Of a stretch of 64,000 nucleotides of DNA, positions 41,137 through 53,363 are shown in pieces (position 1 is the stretch's first letter; each line of letters begins with the position of its first letter). The notes beneath the pieces are model-generated. The model saw nothing but the letters and a program-made list of their open reading frames with translations, was not told where the DNA came from and did not search any database. Both the position numbers and the translations under genes were made by a program. This DNA is from Margaritispora aquatica (Eukaryota > Ascomycota > Leotiomycetes > Helotiales > Discinellaceae): the NCBI GenBank assembly GCA_007644065.1, contig VJWN01000006.1, positions 1,736,001 to 1,800,000 on the forward strand. Direction: 5' to 3'.

Positions 41137-43731
41137 TCAAACTCTTCTCTGGGCTTCTGGATCAAAGTTCTCACTTGAAAGATGGCTCGCATGACTGGCA
41201 TGAGTTTGAATGTTCGTTAGTCCATTTCCCTCTCCTTGATTTGAGACTTGATTTGATACCGTAATGCGCACTTTACTTTTCTTAAGCATTAAAGTGTTAC
41301 TGCTTGCAGTATTTGGCTCATCAAGCGGACGCCCTTCGGTTGATCGTCCTCTGTTGATGCTGAATTTATCGTTCTCCTCGTCATCTCTCAGCGGGTCTTC
41401 ACTTAGAGTCATGGTATTCAAAGCACCAGCCGCCATAAACTTTGGGATTAATGCAAGTGTCTCATGTTCGGTATTGTCGGAAACCTCTCCACTCGGTTTC
41501 TTTTTGACTCCAGATGCATTCACCGGGTGAAGTCTTGCCTCGTCTGCAGCCTTCGCTGCTTTATTCCCGATCAATCTGGCCTCGGTTTCGGTTACCGTAA
41601 CGTTATATGCTGGATTGTTTGGATCTCCAAGCGGAGCGCCACCACCTCCTGGACCATAAATAAAAACTTTCCGCATGGCCAAAACCAGAGCGCACATGAG
41701 CTTGGAATGTCTGATTGCTCGAATGTGCTCTACGAACCAGTTTGATTTATGCCTCACCTGCAGCTGCAATTGAAGCTTGTCCATGTTTCCTACGCCAATA
41801 CATCGCAATACTACATCGGGCTGGAAATATCTTTTGTTGTCGTCATTAGACAAGAACGCTTCCATTTCAGCTCTCAATGCCTCGATGTCCTCCATTGATG
41901 TATCAAATGAGATGAACATATCGACGCGCTCCAGCAACGCTCTCGCACGGGTGACGTTATTGATCCAGAGGGTGTTTAAGACGCTGTTCGGTATTTGAAG
42001 CAGCTCCAAGTCAGTTATTCTCTTGAAGCTGGTATATAGAAGTTAAATTTGCTCCACCTCTAACTGATTTACTCCGTCTGGACCAGATATGTGTACACGA
42101 CCACTGAAATCGTAATCATGTTTGACAAAGAGAAAAATGCAGGACCCGAGAAATTCTTGTGCAGTGACAGAGAAGACGAATGATAATGAGAGCAAAGTTA
42201 TCGATGCGGTTGACAAGATTGAGGAAAATCCTCTATCAAGAAAACATACTATTTGCTATTAGTATTTCACTGATGATAGTATAGGATACATACTCAAAGC
42301 GAATACAGATAATAGCAACGCAACAGCTACAAGTGTGCTATCTAAAGCTTTTATAGCTTCACTGACATCATGCATGCTCCTCGCAATAGCCTTTCGTTCA
42401 TTTCAAAGCTCTATGATTTTGAGCACCATCTCATCCGATTTCACATCGCCATTATCATCCGGATCGACAAGGCGAAAGCACTCTTCGGCCGTTTCGAGTT
42501 GACCCTCTCCCAAAACATCTTGCAAATCCTTAACATGGAGACAGTCATTCCTCTCCATAACGAATGAAAACCACAACCTCTCCGCCAGCGCTTTAGAAGA
42601 TCTAGACTTTTCGAGAGCATCAATGACGAGTTGTTGAACCGACCTCTCGGGCAGCAGTACGCTTTTCCCAGTGAGCTCAGCTGCGATATTCCTAAATATT
42701 GAATGTACCTTATCTCCCACAGTTCCCAAGCCACGAAACATACGTTGCCCCTTCTTATCGCCGGTCTTCTCAATCCTGTCTTGCGTAACACGGTGATTGA
42801 TTCTCCCTCGCCGGATGAAAGTCTCAATATTTGGTCTAATCCTTTGATCTTCCTCCCAAAACGCCTCTTCATACATGGGAAACAGCATCCTGCTTGCTTC
42901 AAACATAACGCTCAACAACCCGACAGCTTTTTTCACCTCTTTAATTCGCCCATTGGAAGAGCGAGAATGATAACTCACACTCACAGCCTGCACAAAGAAC
43001 TTCTCAATAGTCAAGATCATGGTCGAAACAAGAATGGCTGCGAGAACTTTCTTAAAAGTTGTGGTCCATGGCCCGGGCCCATTGCCAACTGAAGTGGTAG
43101 AAAAGAGTACCTCATACACAACAAACGACACGATATCCCAGAGTAGCGTTGAGATGCAGCCTTGGAAATTCGACAGTAACCTTGCATATTTCTTGGTTCT
43201 TGGAGATACAACATCAATAAGATATCCAAAAATCCCAGGCAGCATCCGCGAAACGAAGATACTAGCCCATAGCGACAACAATACACTCTCAAGCCATTTA
43301 AAGAACCATACCAATCTCACCCCCCCAATTCGAGGATCTCGCTGAGAAACCTGTGTTGAAGAGACAATTATCGGAATAAAGAGAGCCAGAGCGACTGGAA
43401 GGATGTAGATGGAGTAGCGGGTCCCAGTCCCGTACGTGAGGATTTTGGAATAGAGAGTTCCGATTTTTGTTAATGGTAGGGGCGACTGGGTCGATGATGG
43501 GGTACGCGAGAGAGGTTGTGGACGTCGACGACCACCTTCTTTTTGTTTCGGTGGTGGAAGCGAACAGTGTTCTTCCTCGGTTTTATATTGAGAGTTGGTA
43601 TGGTGTATCGTGCTTGAAGATCGTGATGCTGCAGATTCAAGGGCATGATGATGAGCCCCTGTGTGATGATGGTCGCGTGCGGTTGGTATTTTTGTCAATG
43701 GAAACTCTGGAGGCGGATTCTAGTACGACAT
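41137..43731 (-). pseudogene. MscS-type mechanosensitive channel with EF-hand (Msy1/Msy2-like), broken by three in-frame stops
   Basis: The reading frame of a fungal MscS channel (about 843 codons) is intact apart from three stops. It runs from ATG 43731 through 42294, then from 42230 to 41137 (63-nt intron GTATGT...GAGAG). TAG occurs at codon 4 (43720-43722), TGA at 42403-42405 and TAA at 42043-42045. Domains: N-terminal His/Ser-rich segment, transmembrane helices (YSIYILPVALALFIPIIV), an EF-hand (DPDDNGDVKSDE), then after the TGA the pore helix and MscS beta domain (LSLSFVFSVTAQEFLGSC, FLFVKHDYDF), and after the TAA the C-terminal domain (LLYTSFKRITDLELLQIPNS). Frame and splice sites are otherwise kept, so loss is recent or the stops are sequence errors. 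Functional relatives gate ions at ER or plasma membranes under membrane tension. Confidence 0.8.
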
Positions 43732-44424
43732 CGTTGACTGTTGTTCAGTTGTTGCTCAAAAGGAGATATGGCTGTATTCGTGTAAAGGACTGATTCTTCA
43801 ACATCGACAAGGAGATTTTTCTGATATATGCAACACGCAAATACGCAGAGAGAGAACGTAATACGAAGGAACTTCCTCATAGTCAACAAACCCAGGAATT
43901 AATCCTTTCGTAAACTTACTGGTCTAGCAAATTTTGCTGAGACGTTTCTTCTAGCGAGCTTCTAGTGAGCAACAGCGTACTGTAGCGAGGGGCAGACGTT
44001 ACACTGACAGGAAGCAATCCCGGTTTATGTAACGGTTTTTGCCATGTTGCCCAGATGCGGCTCAGCTTCGAGTGGCTGATCGTTGCTTGTATTCTTGAAT
44101 TCCATTAAATTTGCCTCGCTTTACATGCTTGAATTTTTCTCAGCGATTGCTATTTTACGAGCGTGTTGCATTGCATTTCATTTCATGTTTGCTGAGTGAT
44201 ACATGATTGGTCAAAGTCTGGCTTGCCCTGTACTCCATGGAGATTTCCTCCCTGCAATGTCAGCTTCTTGGCGTTTGTCCGAATGTGGTGACCATCTTGT
44301 CGCTGATGCATCAAAATATATGTAAAAGGAGCTATATGATGTAGGGAGGTAATTGTATAAGAAGGGAGACAATGCTCTCATATTTCCTTCACTTTCTTTA
44401 TAGACTCGATCTTCTTCCGTCGCG
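43732..44424. other. Divergent intergenic region
   Basis: About 690 bp between the channel pseudogene (-) and the propeller gene (+). The minus frame 43695-43889 begins with a hydrophobic stretch but has no family signature and overlaps the channel 5' end. Confidence 0.55.
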
Positions 44425-45574
44425 ATGCGTACAATGAACAGACCTTCAATCTTCCTCTCCACCCTCCTCTCCTCACTCCTATGTCCCTTTCTCATCTACG
44501 CCTCGATTTTACCATCATCATTTCCACTACCGGTAACAACGCTATTCAACCTCACCGCTGGACAGCCTGAGAACATCGCTGTTCGTAGCAATGGCCAAAT
44601 ACTCGTCACATCCTCTGCCCCAACGGCCATAATCTGGCTCCTTGATCCAACCCAGCGCTTCCCTCCTGTCACTTTAGTATCTCTTCCTGCCACCACCGGC
44701 ACCTTCGGTATCGTGGAGTCCGCAGTTCAAGACGACCTCTTCTACGTCGTCACAGGCAATCTGACCTTCGATGGCGTCACGCTGGGTACACCCAGCGCGT
44801 ACGCAATCTGGAGCATCGATATGCGTTGCTTTGAAGTCGCTAGCACGGGAAGGGTTGTGAAGGGCCCAAAAACTGCTAAGCTTGCAGAGCTGCCTGAAGG
44901 GGCGCTGATCAATAGCTTGGCTATTGTGAGGCCTGCACCGAGCAGAGGAGAGGATGTATTGCTAGGTGCGGATAGTGTTCATGGACTTGTATGGAAGATT
45001 GTGATTTCTGAGGGGAAGCTGAAAGGAGAGGTTGGAGTTGCGGTGAAAGATGATTCGATGAGTGTCCCTGTGGGTGGGAAGGGGATTGGAATTAATGGTG
45101 TAAAGTACCGGGATGGGGTGTTGTATTGTGAGTCATCGTCTTCTGACCTGGGTAGCACATTCGCTACATGAACGTGGAGGAGAGAATCCTGCTAATTGGC
45201 GTGAATATACAGATACGAACTCCATGAAGTCGACCTTCTCTTCCATCGCGTTCGACCCTCACACAGCATTGGCCGTCACTGGCGCGAAGATGCATCTCAT
45301 CGCTAACATGACAGTCCCGGATGACTTCATCCTTTCGCCCAAAGGAACGTCGGCTTTTGTCTGCTCTCCTGCGTTGAGTGTCTTGTCGTATCTGGATCTT
45401 GTGAGTGGAGCGCAGAAGATTGTTGCAAGTGCGTTCGCGAAAGTTACTGCTGTTGCTTGGGGGAGAAGCGAGACCGATAAAGTGAGAGGAAGCCTGTATG
45501 TCACGCAGGTTGATGCGGCGTTTGGGAGTGGTGCGGTTGTGAGGGTTGATGTTGGTGGGTTGGGCTTGGTTTAG
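44425..45574 (+). CDS. Secreted beta-propeller protein, SMP-30/gluconolactonase-like, 354 aa
   Basis: Two exons (44425-45127, 45213-45574) with an 85-nt intron, phase 1. Residues 1-27 are a hydrophobic signal peptide. The body has repeated blade-like stretches: ENIAVRSNGQILVTSSAP, IIWLLDPTQRF, GINGVKYRDGVLY, DDFILSPKGTSAFVCSP and ITAVAWGR-type strands. This is the six-bladed propeller type of SMP-30/gluconolactonase-like proteins common in ascomycete secretomes. The metal-binding Glu/Asn/Asp set of true lactonases could not be identified, so enzyme activity is not claimed. An alternative start is the Met at residue 4 (44434). No neighbour suggests a substrate. Confidence 0.78.
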
Positions 45575-48212
45575 ACGTCATTCGAGACGTCAATTTATAG
45601 GACGAGGGTAAGGACGAGAGTTGAGAGTCTTGTATGTGCTTTTGAGGTAGAAGGAGAGGTGGTGAATAAACGGCCGCATGCCATCAACACGTATGTTCAG
45701 CTCGGTAGACCATGATTTCGGAATCATCTAAAACTTTGGAGTCTTGGATAGCACTTGTGATGACCAATTATTCTGTCTGCCCCATGTTTCAATCAGTACT
45801 TGATTAGGTGCTTGCTTCGCACTGCCTAGCGAACCAAGTTAGCAAGCGTAAACACGTTGTTGAACATCACCCTCTCGCTTGATATGGTTCTCTACCCACT
45901 ACCTTGAAGACTCATGGTAGGTGTTTTTGGATTACAAATCGCAATAGAGGGAGTATTAATCATCTATTCATAGGTGCTTCTGTATCTTAAGCTGCGTGGG
46001 ACCTAAGGAAACCAAACCTGGAAGATAGAAATCATGCCAGCACGTGACAAGCACATGATTCAAGTCAAGGCCGATAATCCTTGTGCTCGAGTCAAGATGT
46101 GACAGGGCTGAAGAAAGTATCACAAATTAAGATCGTCGCGAGTTAGATATTTGGGTTTTAAAAAGTGGAAAGGAATATGGTCTAAATTAATTGAGCAATA
46201 GAATTTGAATGCAGTCTTGGCTGGGTTTTTTTTAACCCATTTTTGAATTTCCCAATGGCTGGATAAATGGACGCCTTTCGTTCGTGTCTTAAAAAAGCCC
46301 TGATATTGGTATCGGACATACGTATGAACGGGATGATGAAGGCGTTGCTGCGGGCTGGTGTTTACCGTAGTTTGTGAGGGACCTGACTCAGGTCCTCCGG
46401 TTCATGAGTGAATAGATAAGATGAGATGAGGTGAGACGGGAGGGAAAAGTAACGGCGTTCATCCAGCTGGGATGATTTCTGGCTTTGTTTCTTGATACAA
46501 CGTTGAAACAACGCTGAGAAAGAAACAAAGCCGCTCCAACGTAGAAGAAGCTTTGACGACTCGTCGGATTGCTAGAACGAGAGTATTCGAGCCTAAACAC
46601 TTTTTTCAACAACAACAACAACAACAGCGTGGACAGCCATTCGCTTTTCCGGTGGTTGTAGTTGTTATTAACCGGTCTGCTTGTGCAGGGAGTGGAAGAA
46701 AAGCCCACTCCAGGTTCGATCGAGTTTGTCAGATACCTAGTTCAATGGCATTTGCCGACAACATGAAACTATCGATACTGCCATTTCGGCTCCTTTCGGA
46801 CTATGGGCTACGGGATACGATGATGATATGTAGAAATTTCAAAGATATTGGCCAATAGTGATAAGCATCACATCGGACACACGCAAAGCTGGATGTACTG
46901 CACCTAGGCATTTGTACAAGGCAAGGATGCCATCTCCAACAACATCTTGATAAGGTCAGGTACGGATTCATACCATTCCGGGGCTCAACTTTCCCCTTTG
47001 AACCTATGAGATGCCCATCCTCGAATGTGATATCACGACATGTGGACATGGTGGATTCGCCTCCGCAATGATTTTCGGCCATTTATCACGTTTGGGGTGA
47101 CAGGCATTCTTACTCCTGATCCACCTCACCCCACTTTCTCTTAGGGCTTATCTTCCACTGTATTTCCAGGTTGGTGGCGAGAACTTCGTCTCGTCTCGAG
47201 CAAATGTGTGAACTATATGTGCGAGGGAAAGCCTTGGGTCGCGTTCATGGCAAGGCATGGTCTGTATATCGTCAATTATTGGCGTTAGTAACCCCTATTC
47301 TTGGCGAGGGACGTCCCGATGTCTATGTTCGGCAGTTTGCCACCACTGACCATTCCCGTCATTTCCTGCCGTTCGAACCTCCAAACTCCAAGTGCTTGAA
47401 GATACAGATCGGTTCGGCGCCGAGATCTGTTCCTGTCATTCAAAAGGGTGACGGGTCGGTGTAGTGGAAGAGTTGGGAAGGTGGATAAGAATGCAGTTCG
47501 CTAGTGCTGGAAACTCGTTTGATCCCGTCTTCTCATGCACTCATGCACCAAGACCACATCTGCATCTCCCACTGGCTGCAGTCGCATCAAAAAGGCACAT
47601 ATATACCTATTGATCGGATATATACCAAATATCCGTTATCGAGAAACCCCTCGACGGACGTCCATTTCTCCTTTTGGTTATTTTCCACGTGGACATCTCA
47701 CATTGCGTCCACCAAGGTTGACTCCTGCGTCTTGATCTTGACTTGCTTTTTACCTTCCATGCTTCCACGTCTATGATCGTTGCGTGTTTGAGGCTTGACG
47801 ATGGGACCGAGGCTCCACAAATCAGCCTTTTCCCAGGTCCGTCGGTCCCATGTGTGAAGTTGGGGATCCCTATCAGCTCCGCGAGAAGAAGATGCGACAT
47901 CCCAAGTATGCGTTCTAAGCAGGGTGTTTGGTGTGGCAGGATATGCTTGGCTGTGATGAGTGGCTGGTTGGCTGGAAATGGATGGAGTGAGATCCACTGG
48001 ATGATTTGGCATCTTTATATCCTCCGCGATTCCCACATGCACTGCAGGCTCAAGGCTGCTCGTCGTTGCTGATATCACACCTCGTGTGTAGACCTGAATC
48101 ATCATTGTGGAGGCGTCTTGGCATGATTCAGTAACTGAAAGAGTGAACTGTACTTGGGTACTTAAAGAGCACGCTTTCTGGACCTGGACCTGGACCTTAT
48201 TAGGTATTCAAG
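45575..48212. other. Gene-poor intergenic region (2.6 kb)
   Basis: Several open frames (46388-46858, 47171-47464, 47607-48105) exist, but none has motifs or a coherent exon chain. A CAA repeat lies at 46606-46625. A lineage-specific gene could be missed here. Confidence 0.5.
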
Positions 48213-49687
48213 ATGCTTTCGTTGCTTGCAGAATCGTGGACGTGGTGGGCTGTGGCAACTTTGATCTTAGTGTGCAGATAGTAAGGAAATAGTGCTATGT
48301 ATGGCTCGAACCGAACCGGGGCTAATCAGTGGCTAGCATCTCACGATGGCTTCAATTGGGTGCATTCAAAGCTTTCCAAGCTGAGGATTACATGATGCTA
48401 GTAGTTTATGTATGTTTTGCGCTTTTATTCATGCGGCGACAAGCTAATGGAAGCAGGCATTCTACACCAATCTAATAGTCTTTATGAACATCGTTGCCCA
48501 TCTCGACACGAACCTAATGCTACCAGAGGATATTCCACTTCTTACGCCAGAATCCATCGTCTCTAGGATACATGGCTCGAAATTAGTGTTGGTGGTTGAG
48601 CAGTGTATGATTATGACACAATGGGGATGTAAAATTTGCTTGTTGTTATTATACAGCAAGCTCACTATGGGTTTGCGACAACACTGGGCAGTCAAGATTG
48701 TTGGCGGCTATGTCGTGGTGGCTTGGTTGGTCATGGAAATCTTATATCTGGGTGTATGGTGTCGACCGTTTTATAACTACTGGGCCGTTCCAGTAGAGAA
48801 TGGTAAGTGATATGGATAAGTTTAAGAATAAAAACTAACGTTATATAGAGCAATGCTCAGCTGCTCTGCATCACCTCATCACCAACGCAGTATTCAACGT
48901 TACTTCCGACATTATGATGCTGTGCATCCCACTACCTCTTTTGATATCCTCACAACTGCCCAGAGCGAAGTAAGTGCGCAAATCTGCTGTAGCAAATCTC
49001 GGACTAACAGCTCCTAGTAAACTGATCCTATGTTGCTTATTCGGTCTCGGTGTCTTCGTTGTAAGTTCACACTCTCGCTTCTATAATATAAACTGACTCG
49101 TCCAGATTCTCTGCGCATGCCTTAACAAATATTACTCCTTCAACTCTCCATTCTCGCCAATGTGGACATTCTGGTACATTCGTGAAGCGAGCACAGCTTT
49201 CTACGTGGCCAATATGCCAATGTGCTGGTCGCTCGTGCGTCGCATCTTCAAGCTCCGCGCCTTCAACGGCCTCACCTCATCAAACGGCGGTCGATCACGG
49301 TCAAAAAGCGTGCCTATCGCTACTACATACTCAGGCGCTGGCTTGGGCTCTCGAATGGGCATCAAATCGAAAAATCCTGGCGGAAGCGTGTCGACAGTTT
49401 CGAAGCTGGACAACCGGGGGAACACTAGTTGGTGGGACAGAGAGTCGGGCTTGACGAGGAGCGAGAGCGAGGAGAATATCGTCTCGAATACGAATGTGCC
49501 TCTCGAAATTTTGACACTACGAGAGGTCGATATCGACAGGGGAAGCTTGAGGGATTTGAACGGCGGGTCGAATGTGCATGTTCAGAGCTCGTCTAAGATG
49601 TTTGATGGAAGTGGGAGAGAGTATGAGACAAGGACGATCATCTCTACCACGCCGATGGGAAGAAAAAGCGAAAGCGGGAGCAGGTAA
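48213..49687 (+). CDS. Fungal rhodopsin-domain seven-helix membrane protein (Pth11-type without CFEM), 410 aa
   Basis: Six exons (48213-48280, 48337-48409, 48457-48802, 48849-48969, 49018-49060, 49106-49687) join in phase with introns of 45-56 nt. Helices include WTWWAVATLILVCRY, EDYMMLVV, AFYTNLIVFMNIVAH, WGCKICLLLLY, KIVGGYVVVAWLVMEILYLG, NVTSDIMMLCIPLPLLI and KLILCCLFGLGVFVILCA. Motifs FQAEDYMML and the CRPF/YW loop are those of the fungal rhodopsin domain (PF20684) of putative GPCRs such as Pth11. The ~175-residue C-terminus is Ser-rich, probably cytosolic and phosphorylated. The N-terminus is short (~8 residues before helix 1) and lacks the CFEM domain of Pth11. Ligand unknown. Confidence 0.88.
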
Positions 49688-50071
49688 TTGAGTTGTAAGA
49701 TATGGATTGTTGAATGATTGTATGATGGTGGTGAACTGAATAACTAGCCTGGTTTTAGCATGGAGTCAAGGAATACAGGACTTTACTGATGTCAAAACAG
49801 CTAGATCTAAATAGTAAAACTTTGTACAGAGTCCCAAACAATTACGTTCAAATACAATGCTCAGTTCAAGACAGTAAGTGATGTTAAGACAATAATTTGT
49901 ATTGACATTGAATTCCATCAACACAAACACATTGATTCAAATCACATGATGATCAACCTCGGCAAGCAAAATCCGGAATCGGGCCCGAGCCGTTGAATGT
50001 CTGTCGTCAAGATCTCATGAACCATTATTGAAGCTCCAGTCTTCCCCACAGACACAATTACAACCACAACT
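49688..50071. other. Short intergenic region
   Basis: 384 bp between two plus-strand genes. It should contain the ETF-beta promoter; the A/C-rich stretch 50045-50071 precedes the ATG. Confidence 0.55.
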
Positions 50072-50971
50072 ATGTCTGCTCTCCGAATCCTCGTGCCCGT
50101 AAAGAGGGTAATTGACTATGCTGTACGTTTCTGCCTGTCCATCCAATTGCTCGCTCTCCTCTCTCTGGACCGTGCTAACCTCCTCCTCGCACAGGTCAAA
50201 CCCCGCGTCAACAAAGCCCAAACGGCAGTCGAGACTGTCGGCGTAAAACACAGCATGAACCCCTTCGACGAGCTCTCAATTGAAGAATCCGTCCGGATCC
50301 GCGAGAAGAAAACATATCCCCACGGCGTCGACTCCATCATCGCCTTCTCCTGCGGTCCCCCCAAGTCCACCGACATCCTGCGCACAGCAATGGCCATGGG
50401 CGCCGACCGCTCCATCCACGTTGAGACCAAGGAGGGGGAAGAAGTCGAGCCCCTCGCGATTGCGAAGATGCTGGCTGCGGTTGTGAAAAAGGAGGACGTG
50501 AACTTGGTGTTCCTGGGGAAGCAGAGCATCGATGATGATGCGGGGCAAACGGGCCAGATGCTCGCAGGCTTGCTGGGCTGGGGACAGGCGACACAGGCGG
50601 CGAAGGTGAGCTTCACTGGGGAGGGAGAGGTCAGTGTTGAGAAGGAGGTGGACGGGGGAACGGAGACGATAAGGGGGAAGTTGCCGATGATTATTACAGC
50701 GGATTTGAGGTTGAATGAACCTCGGTATGCGAGTCTGCCGAATATTATGAAGGCCAAGAAGAAGAAGATTGATAAGATGACCATGGCGGATTTGGGTGTG
50801 GATGGTGCGAGGAGGTTGAAGACTATTAAGGTTATTGGTGAGTTTGTCTTTCAGTAAGGAGTAGAGGAGGGATGCTAATACGATGTAGAACCACCGCCGA
50901 GACAAGGAGGAGGAAAAGTTGCTGATGTTGATGGCATGATTGCGAAGCTAAAAGAGATGGGTGCGATATAA
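50072..50971 (+). CDS. ETFB: Electron transfer flavoprotein, beta subunit, 258 aa
   Basis: Three exons (50072-50122, 50195-50837, 50889-50971) join in phase. The N-terminus [17 protein letters not shown] continues as VKPRVNKAQ after intron 1, the classic ETF-beta start. [36 protein letters not shown] and [20 protein letters not shown] are the conserved family blocks, including AMP-binding and the recognition-loop region. The C-terminus ends [14 protein letters not shown]. Length matches the usual ~255 aa. Family knowledge: with ETF-alpha in the mitochondrial matrix, it passes electrons from acyl-CoA and other dehydrogenases to ETF-QO. No clear cleavable presequence is seen; ETF-beta is often imported without one. 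The alpha subunit is not in the window. Confidence 0.96.
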
Positions 50972-51388
50972 ATATATGTTGAGTATCCCCATTAGATCAA
51001 AGAACTGTACATTATCCTCCACCATATCCCTACAGGACTCTGTGGAAGTCTTTCCCCTCCCTTTCAACCCCTACTAGATAGTGCCTTGAGCACTTGTATT
51101 CCTCTTTTTCGACAAATTATCTGTATCATTTAATTTGCGGCAAGCGCCTCCAGACTCTGGCCTATTATCAGCTTAAGTGCTTCCTCGACTGCTTGATTAT
51201 TTGTGTTACGAATTATCATCGTGATTAAACAAATTCACATGGAGGCCATCTTGGATATGAACCGATGCTATTCCGTCTTGAAACAGCACTGAGTAGTAGG
51301 TGTTAGGCAGTAAGGGCGAAATTATGTCTTCATCTGCGCACTGCAAAATTGGTGGAACCCATGCCATTATATTTCTGTATCCAGATCT
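50972..51388. other. Intergenic region
   Basis: 417 bp after ETF-beta and before a gene remnant. Nothing else is seen. Confidence 0.6.
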
Positions 51389-51625
51389 CTACTCGAGATT
51401 TTGATTACCGATCCCGCCAGTGCCCTGCCCTTGGTATCTGATGCGTCTCTTCGCAACGAGATCCATTGCCCATTGCGCGTAGTTTGCAACAATAAAAGGG
51501 CCATCAAAGCATGGAGGGAGCTGCACGCCAAGCTCATCTGTCTCTTTTCTCTCCCAACCCGCGGTCTTGAGGACAATTAGTTCTCTAAGACTGTCGATAT
51601 ATGTGATCCCCTCGCGAAGAAGCAT
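51389..51625 (-). pseudogene. Possible C-terminal remnant of the decayed family member
   Basis: A 78-aa frame looks protein-like (ELGVQLPPCFDGPFIVANYA, QWAMDLVAKRR). It lies downstream of the pseudogene at 52039-52975 on the same strand. It starts without a clear splice partner. It may be the distal end of that broken gene or a separate relic. No function can be named. Confidence 0.35.
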
Positions 51626-52038
51626 TTCCGATCCGGCTCTTAAGGAGAATATCTATCTAAGGCAGGTTGAGGTCGACGATCACCGAATCCATTTATTCAA
51701 CCTGCAATGATAGTCATTTTTCAGTCTTGGGCAGCAGACTTTAACCACTGGAATGTAACATTGCGTGGCAACAAGTCGATCAGCCCAATTCGTGCTATTT
51801 AGGCATATTGTCTGAATGCGGGTAGCATTTGAAGATCTAATTATTTCGAGGAACCACAGAAATACATCAAGTTTTTTGGGGGGCGTTTTGGGTTGACTTC
51901 TAGGTGGGAGAAGTGATGTTGATAGATTTCATGCTCATACTTTTCAATCAGACATCTCCCCTGCTCTGAACTCAGCTGGACAGACGCAAGGTGCTGTAAC
52001 GAGATCGTGGGGCGAGAAAAAGGCTCTACCTACCCATT

Positions 52039-52975
52039 CTAGCCAGAATTCTTGCGCATATTTGTCTCGAACTCACACTTATTCTTCGAGTATAGCATAT
52101 CTATTCCATCCCTATATAGCTTTTTGCAACCGTGGAATCGATATTTAGTCGGTGAGATTCTGCGAGGCGATACATAGTCCATGTTCATTGCCCCAGTGTC
52201 TCTCTTCGATATCGGTATGCGATCTGCCTGATTCACCTACAATACAGTCGATAAAAGTATGTTCTGCTTTCTTTGCCAAGCTTGATGGGAACCTCTTGTA
52301 GAACACCGAATTGATTGGAATATTAGTCGTGAGCACAAAGGCAAGTATCCTGTCTATGATTTCTACTTGGCGATTGTGTCAGCAATGTATATTTCTCAAT
52401 TCTTGTCCATGACACGAGAACTTATAATTGCTTCACCTTGAGGAAATTTAAATAAGTGTCTAGTATGCTTTTTAGACACGTTCCACTCCTTCCCGCTTAT
52501 GTGCTTGTCATACAGAGGTTTTCGCCAGGACATCTTGGGTGATCTACAGGGCATTCTGCGTAATCGTTCTTTAGGATGCGAGGGAGTTCTGGGATGCTTT
52601 CTCTCGAAAAAGATTTCTGTATTTAGATTATTACTGCAAATTTTGGGATTCCTATGTCCTGGAACAAGGAAAAAACTCGAGATACATACCTTGCTCACGC
52701 TGGTACTACTTTCCGTCTCGTAGATAGTAGCTGAATGTCTCAGTTGACTCGAAGTCAATTGCGAAATCGAAACCGAGGGGCGTCAGCTCTGAATCTTCGG
52801 GGTCATCTGGGTTAGGCAGGCGAGTGAAGATGCCTGGTCCTGGGTAGCGCTTTGCAGGTAATCTGCTTCTGATGTTTGCTTCAGCCTTCTGACAGAGGCT
52901 TGAGGTCTTGTTGGGAAACGTGAGTGGATGGGAAGGCAGAGGAATTGGGTTACAGCAAAATTTCAGTTTCGACAA
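52039..52975 (-). pseudogene. Decayed paralog of the 53364-55007 gene
   Basis: The frame shares the conserved block of its neighbour (YPGPGIF... LTPLGFDFAIDFE ... YYLRDGK) but has no ATG. The Trp of the neighbour's DGQW is replaced by TAG (52706-52708). The next intron (GTATGT near 52689 to acceptor before 52616) and the SKKHTRHLFKFPQ exon end still match in phase (neighbour: SKKNPRHLLKFP). The distal part survives in shifted frames (RILAFVLTTNIPINSVFYKR; GCKKLYRDGIDMLYSKNKCE), which align with GHLLVVPTDMTLKLAIVGF and CKLFHAIGIKLLYSN of the intact copy. This is a non-functional tandem duplicate. The parent family's function is unknown. Confidence 0.65.
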
Positions 52976-53363
52976 TTCACGTTTCTACGCTTCGGTTGTG
53001 TCAACATGGCTGTAAGATGCGGCGCATTAGTTGAAAATCACAGCAACCCATTAGAGAACCATGAAGTATTTTATTAATCTTTTTTTTTTACACAACTTTA
53101 CAAACCCAGCCTATCATGCTGAGTTGAAGTTCAAACTGACTTAAAGACCTGAACCAGTTCTCGTTCATATCCATGAAACGATTTCCCGTGAACCATGTAA
53201 GAGGCAGTCCGAGCCTTAGAGATAAATAAGATGTTGTCAGGCGTATCCAGGTCTGTAAGTTCTGCTTCCCGTGAAAGAACTGATGGAGGTGCCAAGGGTA
53301 CAGTACCGCTATTCACCAGGTGTCCAACATCCAGCTAGTATCTCAACCCACTTGATGTATTCG
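52976..53363. other. Intergenic region between tandem duplicates
   Basis: 388 bp including an oligo-T run at 53082-53090. Short frame 53131-53316 has no supporting features. Confidence 0.5.

Noticed and set aside
43695..43889. Minus-strand frame with a signal-peptide-like start near the channel 5' end
   Set aside because: It ends just inside the channel frame in another phase and has no family match; no splice junction links it to the channel.
46553..46858. Plus-strand frame with poly-Gln run
   Set aside because: The run is a CAA microsatellite; the rest has no conserved features and no exon partners.
47607..48105. Minus-strand frames of 97 and 135 aa upstream of the rhodopsin gene
   Set aside because: No motifs or splice context and no protein-like pattern; they may be chance frames in promoter DNA.
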